Source: a virus. Taken from it: a stretch of 45,745 bases of DNA. The translations under genes were made by a program, and so were the position numbers. The notes under the pieces were generated by a model. That model was not told where the DNA came from. It searched no databases and saw only the letters and a program-made list of their open reading frames with translations. Below are positions 8,143 through 15,958 of this stretch, piece by piece. Position 1 is the stretch's first letter; every line of letters begins with the position of its first letter. The stretch covers positions 1 through 45,745 of the IMG/VR virus record IMGVR_UViG_3300030339_000075, one strand, 5' to 3'.

Positions 8143-8420
8143 AAGTAGACAGTTACACTTATGACGGCATGGCATCCCTTTACTGCAATAAATGCCATGT
8201 TTTACGCACTATTTCATTTGACGGTTCAGATGAGCAACATCCCGAAGATGCCATAGAGGAAGCCCTAGCTGAAATGGGATGGGATGTGCAGAATGGCATT
8301 TGCCCTGATTGCCGTGATCCAGAGGAGGTAAAGAAGGAATGGGATGAGGATTCATGTGAGGATGAGCCTTATGATGAATATGAGGATTATGAGCTTGATA
8401 TGAATGAGGAGGATGAATGA
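8139..8420 (+). CDS. small zinc-ribbon protein with acidic tail
   Basis: A 93-residue protein with two Cys pairs, CNKCH near residues 16-20 and CPDCR near 55-59, spaced as in a zinc ribbon. The last 30 residues are dominated by Asp and Glu. No family is recognised. Acidic tails of this kind are found on DNA-mimic and SSB-interacting proteins, but that is only an analogy. It overlaps the genes on both sides by 4 bases (ATGA), so it is translated within the same coupled unit. Function unknown. Confidence 0.6.
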   Translation: MKVDSYTYDGMASLYCNKCHVLRTISFDGSDEQHPEDAIEEALAEMGWDVQNGICPDCRDPEEVKKEWDEDSCEDEPYDEYEDYELDMNEEDE

Positions 8421-8596
8421 TTATACATATGATTGATGAGGATGGGGAAGCCGTCACTAAGAATTGTGACGGAGAGACTTGGATGGATGTTATTGAAAAG
8501 GTGGCGGAAGGGCTTAGAGGGTTCGGGTATCAGATTCCTAAGAATAGGGAAAAGTTTCTAGCTATGCTGTCAGAAAATATGGAGGCAAATGAGTGA
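8417..8596 (+). CDS. hypothetical protein (59 aa)
   Basis: A 59-residue reading frame that starts in an ATGA overlap with the zinc-ribbon gene and ends in a GTGA overlap with the UvsY-like gene. A GAGGAGGATGA sequence just upstream supplies a ribosome site. It contains DGETWMDVIEKVAEGLRGFGYQI and is mildly acidic with no membrane segment. No family is recognised. It exactly fills the space between two well-supported genes and has matching codon use, which is the main evidence for it. Confidence 0.55.
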   Translation: MIIHMIDEDGEAVTKNCDGETWMDVIEKVAEGLRGFGYQIPKNREKFLAMLSENMEANE

Positions 8597-9054
8597 GAAC
8601 AATAGGTGAGGATTTTAGTCAGGATATCAAGGTTAATCGGTTTAAGCTCGATGGGGAGAATGAGATTTCCGGCGAGCTTAGGAATACTTGGGGAGAAAGA
8701 CATGCAGAAATATTGAATGAAGTGGATAAACTGGAAGCTATACTTGATCTAACCAAGGCAAGGAAGACCCTGTTTTATAGTAACAACCCTATTGACAATA
8801 TTAAGCCTACTGCGGAGAATGTAAAGGCAATGGTGGTGGTTGATCCTGAAGTACAGGATGCACGGGACAAATATGTACAGGCTTGTGCTAAGAAATACAC
8901 ATTAGATAGTGCAATGAAGGATTTGGATCATAGAAAGAGTGGGGTGGATAATCTGGTGGAATTGTACACCCGAAGGTACTACGATACCAAGCAGACTGGT
9001 GGGGATTATGCAGCGGATGAGATGAATGATAGTCTTAATAGGAGGAGTGAGTAA
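8593..9054 (+). CDS. UvsY-like recombination mediator protein
   Basis: A 153-residue, mostly helical protein placed directly before a gp32-like ssDNA-binding protein. The pattern fits phage UvsY-like proteins: an N-terminal LRNTWGERHAEILNEVDKLE helix, a central PTAENVKAMVVVDPEVQDA segment, and a C-terminal LDHRKSGVDNLVELYTRRYYD segment. UvsY helps load the RecA/UvsX recombinase onto ssDNA covered by gp32 (phage T4 knowledge). The start is a GTG overlapping the previous stop as GTGA. Sequence similarity in this family is weak, so neighbourhood carries part of the call. Confidence is moderate to good. Confidence 0.6.
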   Translation: MRTIGEDFSQDIKVNRFKLDGENEISGELRNTWGERHAEILNEVDKLEAILDLTKARKTLFYSNNPIDNIKPTAENVKAMVVVDPEVQDARDKYVQACAKKYTLDSAMKDLDHRKSGVDNLVELYTRRYYDTKQTGGDYAADEMNDSLNRRSE

Positions 9055-10043
9055 TGGCAGAGAACTATGATCTTGGTAATTCTTATGACATCAGCTACAG
9101 TACCCGTGGTGGTATAAACAAGGGTGTTTGTGATTGGAGCCAGAGTAAAAGTGGGGTTCCGAAGTTTTATAAGGCGAAAGAGGGGGATGATACCCCTAAT
9201 AAGCTAGTATTTGTGCCTTATCGAATTAAAAACAAGATTCACCCCTGGGTATTTAAGGGAAAGCGAAATATTGGGGAGCTTGCATACAGCTTGGATATCT
9301 GGACACATTATAAAGTGGGGCCAGGAGAGGAGAGTCTGGTATGTCCCGCTATGAATTATGGGAAGGCATGTCCTCTATGTGAAATAGCGGATAAGTGGAC
9401 TCCCCCTGCTGACAATCCCAAGGCAAAGAATCCCTTTAAGGCACAACGTAGGATGTTCTATAATGTACTGGATATGACTGATCCTGAAGATGGTCTAAAG
9501 GTATTTGATGTCTCCCATGCTTGCTTTGAGAAGGAACTGATTGGAGCGGCACAACGAAAAGGCACGAATGGGCAGTCAGTACATTTTGCAGATGTAGATA
9601 ATGCAACGGGAAGGTTAGTAAAGTGTTTTGGGGAAAAGACTAACGGCGGGGGGTTTAACTACACCAAGTTCAAGGATTTTGAGTTTATTGAGCGTCGGAT
9701 AGATGTGAAGCCCTTCATTGATAAGGCTGTGTCCTTTGATGAGCTTCTTACTCTGCATACCTATGACGAGATTATGATGATTATGAATGGAACTGACGAG
9801 GAGGAGAGCGGTGCTGATCCCGAGCCTGACGAGCCTAGTGCGGATGCTAAGAACGAGGGGGAATTTACGAATGCCGCTGAAGATTCGGCGCTTGAGGCAC
9901 GGCGAAAGGCGAAGGAGGCTGCAAAGGCGGAAGGGGCTAACCCCTGTCCTAGCGGGCACAAGTTTGGTGTAGAATGGGGTGATCATCCTGAATGCAAGAA
10001 GGATACGTGCCCTGCATATAAGGCTTGTGGCGTAGCGGGTTGA
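9054..10043 (+). CDS. gp32-like single-stranded DNA-binding protein
   Basis: A 329-residue protein with the architecture of phage gp32-like ssDNA-binding proteins. The N-terminal half contains an OB-fold region with a CPAMN...CPLC cluster (Cys near 99, 106, 109), the zinc-type element of this group, and an RRMFYNVLDM segment. It is followed by an acidic linker (about 245-275) that in gp32 contacts partner proteins. Unlike T4 gp32 it ends with an extra Cys/His-rich module, CPSGHKFGVEW...CKKDTCPAYKAC (about 300-327), probably a second zinc site. It overlaps the UvsY-like stop by one base. An intrinsic terminator-like hairpin lies 8 bases after the stop. Confidence 0.75.
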   Translation: MAENYDLGNSYDISYSTRGGINKGVCDWSQSKSGVPKFYKAKEGDDTPNKLVFVPYRIKNKIHPWVFKGKRNIGELAYSLDIWTHYKVGPGEESLVCPAMNYGKACPLCEIADKWTPPADNPKAKNPFKAQRRMFYNVLDMTDPEDGLKVFDVSHACFEKELIGAAQRKGTNGQSVHFADVDNATGRLVKCFGEKTNGGGFNYTKFKDFEFIERRIDVKPFIDKAVSFDELLTLHTYDEIMMIMNGTDEEESGADPEPDEPSADAKNEGEFTNAAEDSALEARRKAKEAAKAEGANPCPSGHKFGVEWGDHPECKKDTCPAYKACGVAG

Positions 10044-10051
10044 TAAATAAT

Positions 10052-10084
10052 GCCGAGGTGCCTGTAATAGGTGCCTCGGCTTTT
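10052..10084 (+). terminator. rho-independent terminator-like hairpin after the ssDNA-binding gene
   Basis: GCCGAGG at 10052-10058 pairs with CCTCGGC at 10074-10080, and the stem extends inward through two wobble pairs and CCT/AGG to a GTAAT loop. TTTT follows at 10081-10084. The U-run is short, so termination may be partial. Confidence 0.65.
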
Positions 10085-10093
10085 GGAGGACTA

Positions 10094-10771
10094 ATGAGTT
10101 ATGGTGTATTAGTTGATCTGGATACATTAACAAATCTAAAATACGGATTTTTAACGATTAAAAATTCTCATAGAGAAGTTAGAGGAGGAAAAACTAGAAT
10201 TATATGCGAAGTTGTTTGTGAATGTGGGGGTACAAAGACAGTTGCATTAGATAATCTTAGAAAAGGGCATGTTACTTCTTGTGGTTGCCACACTACAGAA
10301 CAATTCATTTTGCATCACACAAAACACGGCCAAATAAATACAAGACTTTACGGAATATGGACTAATATGAAAACTAGGTGCTATAATAAAAATATCCCCC
10401 GATATAAGAATTATGGAGAACGGGGTATTACCATCTGTGATGAGTGGAAGAATGATTTTTCTATATTTTATGAATGGGCGATTTCTCACGGATATGAAGA
10501 AACCCTAACAATAGAGCGAATAAACGTAGAGGGGAATTATTGCCCCGAAAATTGTACTTGGGTAACTGTACAGGCTCAAGAATGTAATAGAACAGACACT
10601 CTTTATTATACTATAGATGGGGAAACTAAATGTTTATCAGAATGGTGTAGGGAGTATAAGGTAGGGTATGCACGAACTTGGATGAGACTTAAAAAGGGAA
10701 GAGAAATTTATGAGGCTCTAACTTCCCCAAATGATAGTCGGTATGTTACAAGGAAAATTACCTGTGAATGA
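10094..10771 (+). CDS. HNH-related homing-type endonuclease
   Basis: A 225-residue protein of a common phage mobile-nuclease family. The N-terminal part has a Cys-rich DNA-binding-type module, CECGG...SCGC. The core reads RLYGIWTNMKTRCYN, then KNYGERGITICDEWKNDF, LTIERINVEGNYCPENC and W-V-T. The family aligns with HNH nucleases, but the first catalytic His position is Arg/Ile here (ERIN instead of DHIN), so activity is uncertain. The ATG at 10094 has a GGAGGA site; an upstream in-frame start at 10025 would run through the terminator and overlap the SSB gene. The gene is AT-rich and lies between ssb and recA, which suggests a mobile insertion. Confidence 0.7.
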   Translation: MSYGVLVDLDTLTNLKYGFLTIKNSHREVRGGKTRIICEVVCECGGTKTVALDNLRKGHVTSCGCHTTEQFILHHTKHGQINTRLYGIWTNMKTRCYNKNIPRYKNYGERGITICDEWKNDFSIFYEWAISHGYEETLTIERINVEGNYCPENCTWVTVQAQECNRTDTLYYTIDGETKCLSEWCREYKVGYARTWMRLKKGREIYEALTSPNDSRYVTRKITCE

Positions 10772-10802
10772 TTCTGCTTATAAATCTATTGAGGAGGTTA
10801 TA

Positions 10803-11858
10803 ATGGGACGACCTAAGAAAACGGCGGATGAGACGCCAACCGCAAATGAAATGATGTATTTTACTACGGGATGTACTTTGCTTGACTTAGCTTTCGGTGG
10901 AAGTAAAGGGGCATTGGGTATTGCTTCAGGGGATATCATTAACATCCCTGGTGCGCCTTCTAGTGGTAAAACCCTTCTTGCTATGGATATGATTGCGGCT
11001 AATAAATACAAATACAAGGACAAGTTTAGGTTTGTATTTGATGACGCTGAATCAGGCAATACGTTTGACATGACTAGCCGATATGGATTTTCTCTTGATG
11101 AAGGGGAATCTATTCAGTCTACTACTGTAGAGGAGTGGTCTTGCAATGTCCGCAAGTTTGTACGTTCACTAAAAAGTGATGAAGTGGGGCTGTATATTCT
11201 TGATTCTCTTGATGGGCTAGGAAACGATGATCTTACTGAGAGGGTGGAGAAGAGGCAAAAGGCGTTTGAAGCTGGCCGGGATTTCGAGGAGGGCACATTT
11301 GGGATGCAATCTCCGAAATTCCTTTCTACTGAGTTCTTCCGAACCCTAACTGCTGAGATAAATAAGAAGAATATCCTTATTGTTATTCTATCTCAGGTTA
11401 GGGATAATGTAGGTGCAGGGCTTTACGGAGCAAAGTATGTTCGTTCCGGGGGCAGGGCGCTCGATCATGGATGCCATACTATTGCTTGGTTGAAAACCCT
11501 AGAAAAGACTGAAGTTAAGAATAGGATGATTGGTGCGGCAGTTCAGTGCAAGATAACTAAATCCAAGACTCCCCGCCCAAATAGGATATGTGTATTTTCC
11601 TATTTCACTGAGTATGGTGTGGATAATATCGGTTCCAACATTGACTTTCTTTATGAAATTAGGTCAGATAAGACTGGTGAGCTTACTAAGGGTGCCGGGG
11701 CACTCAAGTGGGACGAGGAAGAGCTTTCCCGTGATAACCTTGTCAAGTATATTGAGACTAACCATCTTCAAGCGGAACTTGAGAAGCGAGTTATTGCTAA
11801 GTGGGAGGAGATTGAGGATTCTATAAAGATTGAGAGGGCTAGTAAATATGGAATCTGA
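10803..11858 (+). CDS. recA: RecA/UvsX-like recombinase
   Basis: A 351-residue RecA-fold recombinase. Walker A is GAPSSGKT at residues 50-57 and Walker B is LYILDSLDGL near 134-143. A VILSQVRDN segment near 197 fits the RecA motif 4 and L2 region, and YVRSGGRALDH follows. It would polymerise on ssDNA and drive strand exchange with the UvsY-like and gp32-like neighbours. The ATG at 10803 follows a GAGGAGG site at 10791-10797; an earlier in-frame start at 10731 lies inside the endonuclease gene and is rejected. The length is typical of phage RecA/UvsX proteins. It overlaps the next small gene by 11 bases. Confidence 0.85.
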   Translation: MGRPKKTADETPTANEMMYFTTGCTLLDLAFGGSKGALGIASGDIINIPGAPSSGKTLLAMDMIAANKYKYKDKFRFVFDDAESGNTFDMTSRYGFSLDEGESIQSTTVEEWSCNVRKFVRSLKSDEVGLYILDSLDGLGNDDLTERVEKRQKAFEAGRDFEEGTFGMQSPKFLSTEFFRTLTAEINKKNILIVILSQVRDNVGAGLYGAKYVRSGGRALDHGCHTIAWLKTLEKTEVKNRMIGAAVQCKITKSKTPRPNRICVFSYFTEYGVDNIGSNIDFLYEIRSDKTGELTKGAGALKWDEEELSRDNLVKYIETNHLQAELEKRVIAKWEEIEDSIKIERASKYGI

Positions 11859-12033
11859 TTTGGAAGAAGATATTGAGCAGATGGAGCGAGGTATACTAAA
11901 TGTGCGAGGACTTATATCTGGTATGATAGGCGGACTACGAGCCGATGTGGGGTTTAGTGTACGGACTCAGGATAATGCAGACGATATTATAGCATATCTG
12001 ACTGCTATAGACACTAAACTGGATTTGATTTAA
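11848..12033 (+). CDS. hypothetical protein (61 aa)
   Basis: A 61-residue protein starting at an ATG inside the last codons of the recombinase gene, after GAGAGGG as ribosome site. It is acidic at the N-terminus (ESDLEEDIEQ) with helical segments and a short glycine-rich piece (ISGMIGGLRAD). A TTG start at 11830 in the same frame is less likely. The stop overlaps the next ATG by one base (TAATG). No family is recognised. The regular spacing between two good genes supports it as real. Confidence 0.5.
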   Translation: MESDLEEDIEQMERGILNVRGLISGMIGGLRADVGFSVRTQDNADDIIAYLTAIDTKLDLI

Positions 12034-12545
12034 TGGCATCTCGTACCGTCAAGTTTGATACGTCTGATTTATCCCTTATTGCTCAAATAGGTGAAATGTA
12101 TGTAAATGAGCATGAGGATTCCCCAGGAGTATCTAAGCAGCTACAGGGGATTATTAGGAAATGTAAAAATAATGCTAAGACTATTAAGATTTCATCAAGG
12201 AAAGGGAAGGGGAGAGGACTGCAATACCAGATTTGTAAGGATTTGTCCGAACTTATTGGATGTTATTGGTCACAAGATGATGATAATGCCTCCATTTCGT
12301 CCAGACCTATGGGGCAGCACGGAAACGATATCATTTTACGAGGTAATGCCCTTGCAGAGTTCCCCTTTAGTATTGAGTGTAAATGCTCTGAAAGTCTCAA
12401 TTTAACTGATACTTATGAACAGGTAGTGGCAAACGTCGTCCCCGGAACTGACTGGCTAATCTGTCATAAGCGAAAATCCATACCTGAGATTATTGTCATG
12501 TTGTCTTGGGATGCTTTTAAGAAGATTATAAAGGAGAGGAAATGA
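12033..12545 (+). CDS. PD-(D/E)XK endonuclease, Holliday-junction-resolvase-like
   Basis: A 170-residue nuclease. It has a helix GRGLQYQICKDLSEL carrying the conserved Gln, then RPMGQHGNDIILRG, and FPFSIECKCSE, which together give the PD-(D/E)XK active site (Asp of GND, Glu and Lys of ECK). Near the end a TDWLICHKRK strand completes the fold. Phage proteins with this RPMGQ-x-G-x-DI-x-L and ECK pattern are usually called recombination or Holliday-junction nucleases. Its position after RecA/UvsX fits a role in branch resolution or end processing (inference). It starts in TAATG overlap and ends in ATGA overlap with the next small gene. Confidence 0.7.
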   Translation: MASRTVKFDTSDLSLIAQIGEMYVNEHEDSPGVSKQLQGIIRKCKNNAKTIKISSRKGKGRGLQYQICKDLSELIGCYWSQDDDNASISSRPMGQHGNDIILRGNALAEFPFSIECKCSESLNLTDTYEQVVANVVPGTDWLICHKRKSIPEIIVMLSWDAFKKIIKERK

Positions 12546-12712
12546 AACAAGAAGATTTGCTTAATAACAGCATAGAGATTCTGCTGTCTATTCCGATGGG
12601 TATGTCTGATGAAGACAAACGACAATACCTAAAGGATGCCCTGGAAATGTATGCCGAATATATATATCAATATGTTGCGTTTGAAACGAAAAATGGGGGG
12701 ATAAATGTCTGA
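12542..12712 (+). CDS. hypothetical protein (56 aa)
   Basis: A 56-residue reading frame starting in an ATGA overlap with the nuclease gene, preceded by AAGGAGAGGA. It is helical with acidic and Tyr-rich parts (SDEDKRQYLKDALEMYAEY). The end overlaps the glycosyltransferase start by 8 bases and carries the GGGGGG stretch that can serve as that gene's ribosome site. No family is recognised and there is no membrane segment. It links the recombination genes to the sugar locus in one transcription unit. Confidence 0.55.
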   Translation: MKQEDLLNNSIEILLSIPMGMSDEDKRQYLKDALEMYAEYIYQYVAFETKNGGINV

Positions 12713-14039
12713 TAAACTTTCAGTTTTAGTCTACGGGGACAGCGCGACCGTGGGGACTGGGTTCGCACAGGTAATGAAGAATCTTCTTAGGGTTCTCTAT
12801 GCCACAGGCAAGTACAATTTCACCTGTATCGGCATCAATCACGATGGCTCTCCCTACGACCAGCAGAAATACCCTTATGCCATCCACCCTGCCGTTTCCC
12901 CTCTGTCCATGAATAAGGTCTATGAGGATGTTTACGGCAGACAGAAATTCATCGACTTTGCCAGGACGGGTGATTTTGACTTGGTATTTATGCTTCAGGA
13001 CACCTTTATCGTGGAAACCTTCCTCCCCACACTACTTGAATGCCGTGATAAGTTGCCCAAGGAAAAGAAGTTCCCCATCATTTTCTATTTTCCTATTGAC
13101 GGTGAGCCTAAGAAGTCGTGGATTGAGAATGTGGTGGCTCTGGTGGATTTCCCTGTTGCCTATACGGAATTTGCCAAGAAAGAGTGCCTGAAGTACGTTC
13201 CCGGCCTTGATAAGATGCCTATCATCTATCATGGCGTGGATAAGGCCACCTTCTTTCCGCTCCCTAAAGAGACTGTAGCGGAATTCCGGAAAACCTTCTT
13301 TTCCAAGCACAAGGATAAGTTTATTGTACTGAACGTGAACCGAAACCAGCCTCGTAAGGATTTGCACCGCACGTTTGCCGCATTTGGCCTGTTTCACAAG
13401 GCTAACCCCGATACTTTCCTGTTTATCAATGCACAGGCTAATGATGTAGGCGGGAATATCGTCGAGATTGCAGAGCATTATGGACTGAAGTATGATGAGG
13501 ATTGGGCCTGCCCGAGTAGCGGATTTAATGCTAACCAGGGGTATCCTATCCAGATAGTGAACCAGCTCTATAATGCCTGCGATCTGGTTATTTCCACTAC
13601 TATTGGTGAGGGATTCGGGCTGAGTACCGTTGAAGCGATGGCTGTTAAGAAGCCTATCCTGTTCCCCAACAATACGGCTATTCCTGAGATTGTTGGGCAA
13701 AATGAAGAGTATGGTTATATGTGCAAGTCGGGTGAGACCATCAATGACTGGATGTGCCTCGGGATGCCTGATAATAATATCCTTCGCCCTGTGACTGACG
13801 TACTGGACATGGCGGAAAAATTACAGTACATTAAGGATCACTATGATGAGGCTAGGGCCAAGGCTGAACTGGCTTATGAGCGGGTTTGGACTTGGGAAGG
13901 TGTGGGGGAGCAATGGAAGGATGTATTTAACAAGGCGGATATTAAGAAGCAGATACTTAGAGGAGAGATTAAGCCTGAAGTGAATTCCGATTGCCCCTGT
14001 GGTAGCGGAATTAAATTCAAGAAGTGTTGCGGGAGGTAA
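12705..14039 (+). CDS. GT-B glycosyltransferase (GT4-like) with C-terminal SEC-C zinc motif
   Basis: A 444-residue glycosyltransferase. The N-terminal Rossmann half starts with LVYGDSATVGTGFAQ. The C-terminal half has the NRNQPRKDL loop and the GEGFGLSTVEAMAVKKPIL donor-binding segment with the E-x7-E pattern of retaining GT4 enzymes, then AIPEIVG. Unusually, the protein ends in CPCGSGIKFKKCCG (C430, C432, C441, C442), a SEC-C zinc-binding motif known from SecA tails and other proteins, where it mediates protein binding. The acceptor is unknown. It precedes rmlA and rmlB and so is likely to use a deoxysugar nucleotide made by this locus (inference). Codon composition is somewhat more GC-rich than in the recombination genes. 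Confidence 0.8.
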   Translation: MSDKLSVLVYGDSATVGTGFAQVMKNLLRVLYATGKYNFTCIGINHDGSPYDQQKYPYAIHPAVSPLSMNKVYEDVYGRQKFIDFARTGDFDLVFMLQDTFIVETFLPTLLECRDKLPKEKKFPIIFYFPIDGEPKKSWIENVVALVDFPVAYTEFAKKECLKYVPGLDKMPIIYHGVDKATFFPLPKETVAEFRKTFFSKHKDKFIVLNVNRNQPRKDLHRTFAAFGLFHKANPDTFLFINAQANDVGGNIVEIAEHYGLKYDEDWACPSSGFNANQGYPIQIVNQLYNACDLVISTTIGEGFGLSTVEAMAVKKPILFPNNTAIPEIVGQNEEYGYMCKSGETINDWMCLGMPDNNILRPVTDVLDMAEKLQYIKDHYDEARAKAELAYERVWTWEGVGEQWKDVFNKADIKKQILRGEIKPEVNSDCPCGSGIKFKKCCGR

Positions 14040-14042
14040 TTG

Positions 14043-14927
14043 ATGAAGGGGATTATTCTAGCTGGTGGCGCGGGAACTAGATTATTCCCCGTCACCCAAA
14101 TCGTCTGTAAGCAACTGTTGCCAGTATTTGATAAGCCGATGATTTATTACCCATTGTCAGTGCTTATGCTGGCGGGCATAAGCGAAGTGCTTATTATTTC
14201 CACGCCAGAATCGACTTCCTTATTTAGGAATCTTTTGGGGGATGGGCACCAGCTAGGAATGCGTATTGAATACAAAGTGCAGGATGTTCCTAACGGACTT
14301 GCGCAGGCTTTTGTTCTTGGCGAGGAATTTATAGGCAAAGATAGCGTATGCTTAGTTTTGGGCGACAACATCTTTCACGGGCAGGGACTCTCACGGCTAC
14401 TGAAAGCGGCAGTAGACCAGAAGGACGGCGCTACTATATTCGGATACTATGTCAACGAACCCGAGCGATATGGTGTGGCTGAGTTTAGTCCCTATGATGG
14501 GCGGGTGCTTTCTATTGAGGAAAAGCCCACCCATCCTAAATCCAATTATGCCGTTGTAGGGTTGTATTTTTATGACAACGATGTAATTTCGATTGCAAAA
14601 AACATCAAGCCATCTCCTCGCGGAGAGTACGAGATTACCGATGTCAACAATGAATACTTGCGGCTAAGGAAACTTTCTATGAAGCTGATGGGCCGGGGGT
14701 ATGCTTGGTTGGATACCGGGACGCATGATTCCCTGGCTGATGCAACATCCTATATCAAGACTATTCAAGATAGGCAGGGGCTAAAAGTGGCTTGTATCGA
14801 AGAAATCGCTTACAGCATGGGTTTTATCAATAAGGTGCAATTCCTTAAACTGGCGGAAGGACTCAAGAAATCCACATATGGGGATTACCTCTTTAGGATT
14901 GCGAATGATGGAGCACCCGTAATATGA
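14043..14927 (+). CDS. rmlA: glucose-1-phosphate thymidylyltransferase RmlA
   Basis: A 294-residue RmlA, which makes dTDP-glucose from dTTP and glucose 1-phosphate, the first step of dTDP-deoxysugar synthesis. Visible motifs are the nucleotide-binding [11 protein letters not shown] (residues about 7-17), [17 protein letters not shown], the metal-binding [33 protein letters not shown] and [11 protein letters not shown]. Length is normal (about 290). The ATG at 14043 follows GGGAGG. The end overlaps rmlB by 4 bases (ATGA). All motif positions needed for catalysis appear intact, so an active enzyme is expected. Confidence 0.92.
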   Translation: MKGIILAGGAGTRLFPVTQIVCKQLLPVFDKPMIYYPLSVLMLAGISEVLIISTPESTSLFRNLLGDGHQLGMRIEYKVQDVPNGLAQAFVLGEEFIGKDSVCLVLGDNIFHGQGLSRLLKAAVDQKDGATIFGYYVNEPERYGVAEFSPYDGRVLSIEEKPTHPKSNYAVVGLYFYDNDVISIAKNIKPSPRGEYEITDVNNEYLRLRKLSMKLMGRGYAWLDTGTHDSLADATSYIKTIQDRQGLKVACIEEIAYSMGFINKVQFLKLAEGLKKSTYGDYLFRIANDGAPVI

Positions 14928-15958
14928 ACAGGAAATTTTCTACAATACTTGTCACTGGTGGTGCTGGTTTTATTGGCACGAACTTCATTCACTATTTGTT
15001 TGGAAAAGCGGGGTTTGGGGGACGGGTAGTAAATCTGGATGCCCTTACCTATGCAGGCAATCCTGAAAATCTCGTGGATATTGAAAAGATGCATGGCGGC
15101 ACTCACTATTTTTTTGAAAAGGGGGATATTACCAATAGACAGACTATTGAAGCAGTTTTTGTAAAATATAAGCCCGATGCAGTCTTACATTTTGCGGCAG
15201 AGAGCCATGTGGATCGATCTATTCTTGGGCCGGAAGCCTTTATAAAAACTAATGTAATGGGAACCTACACCCTCCTTGATGTTGCTTACAAGGCATGGAA
15301 TGGAAGAAAGGATGTTCTTTTCCATCATGTAAGCACCGACGAGGTTTTTGGCTCATTGGGGGACTCTGGTTTTTTTACTGAGGATACACCCTACGATCCG
15401 CGCTCACCCTATTCTGCAAGCAAAGCGTCAAGTGACCATCTTATAAGAGCCTATTTTCACACTTATGGACTTCCAGTTACCCTTTCCAATTGTTCCAATA
15501 ATTATGGCCCTTACCAGTTCCCCGAGAAGCTTATCCCCCTTATGATCCTTAATATGGTTAAGGGGAAAAGCTTGCCTGTGTATGGTGATGGTAAGAATAT
15601 TCGGGATTGGATTTATGTAGAGGATCACAATGCGGCTGTGTGGGAAATCATGCAAAAGGGTGAAGCAGGACGAAGTTACAATATTGGGGGCGAGACTGAA
15701 TGGGAAAACCTTACATTACTTAATCGCCTAATTGAAATTGTAGCCGAGGAGACAGGTAAACCGATTGATTCGATTCGCTCTCTTATAAGGTATGTTAAGG
15801 ATAGGCCGGGACATGATAGGCGCTACGCTATTGATTGTTCTCGTATTAAGACTGAACTTGGTTGGAAGCAGAGTGTTACTTTTGATGAGGGACTTCGAGC
15901 AACGGTAAAATGGTATCTAAGTAATAGGGCTTGGATGGATAGTATAGGGAGTAAATAA
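14924..15958 (+). CDS. rmlB: dTDP-glucose 4,6-dehydratase RmlB
   Basis: A 344-residue extended short-chain dehydrogenase. The NAD-binding [11 protein letters not shown] lies at about residues 10-20, followed by [13 protein letters not shown], the [12 protein letters not shown] active-site strand with Thr-Asp-Glu, and the [11 protein letters not shown] box with catalytic Tyr and Lys. [19 protein letters not shown] and RDWIYVEDH are also typical of RmlB. It converts dTDP-glucose to dTDP-4-keto-6-deoxyglucose. Length is normal. It overlaps rmlA by 4 bases, and its stop overlaps the Rad50-like N-half ATG by one base (TAATG), so sugar and DNA-repair genes share a transcript. Confidence 0.92.
   Translation: MNRKFSTILVTGGAGFIGTNFIHYLFGKAGFGGRVVNLDALTYAGNPENLVDIEKMHGGTHYFFEKGDITNRQTIEAVFVKYKPDAVLHFAAESHVDRSILGPEAFIKTNVMGTYTLLDVAYKAWNGRKDVLFHHVSTDEVFGSLGDSGFFTEDTPYDPRSPYSASKASSDHLIRAYFHTYGLPVTLSNCSNNYGPYQFPEKLIPLMILNMVKGKSLPVYGDGKNIRDWIYVEDHNAAVWEIMQKGEAGRSYNIGGETEWENLTLLNRLIEIVAEETGKPIDSIRSLIRYVKDRPGHDRRYAIDCSRIKTELGWKQSVTFDEGLRATVKWYLSNRAWMDSIGSK

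Noticed and set aside
12106-12405. 99-codon plus-strand frame inside the PD-(D/E)XK nuclease gene
   Set aside because: The nuclease frame has catalytic motifs and coupled junctions; this one has neither.
13032-13700. 222-codon minus-strand frame opposite the GT-B transferase
   Set aside because: Antisense to a gene with clear motifs; no family features and no promoter.
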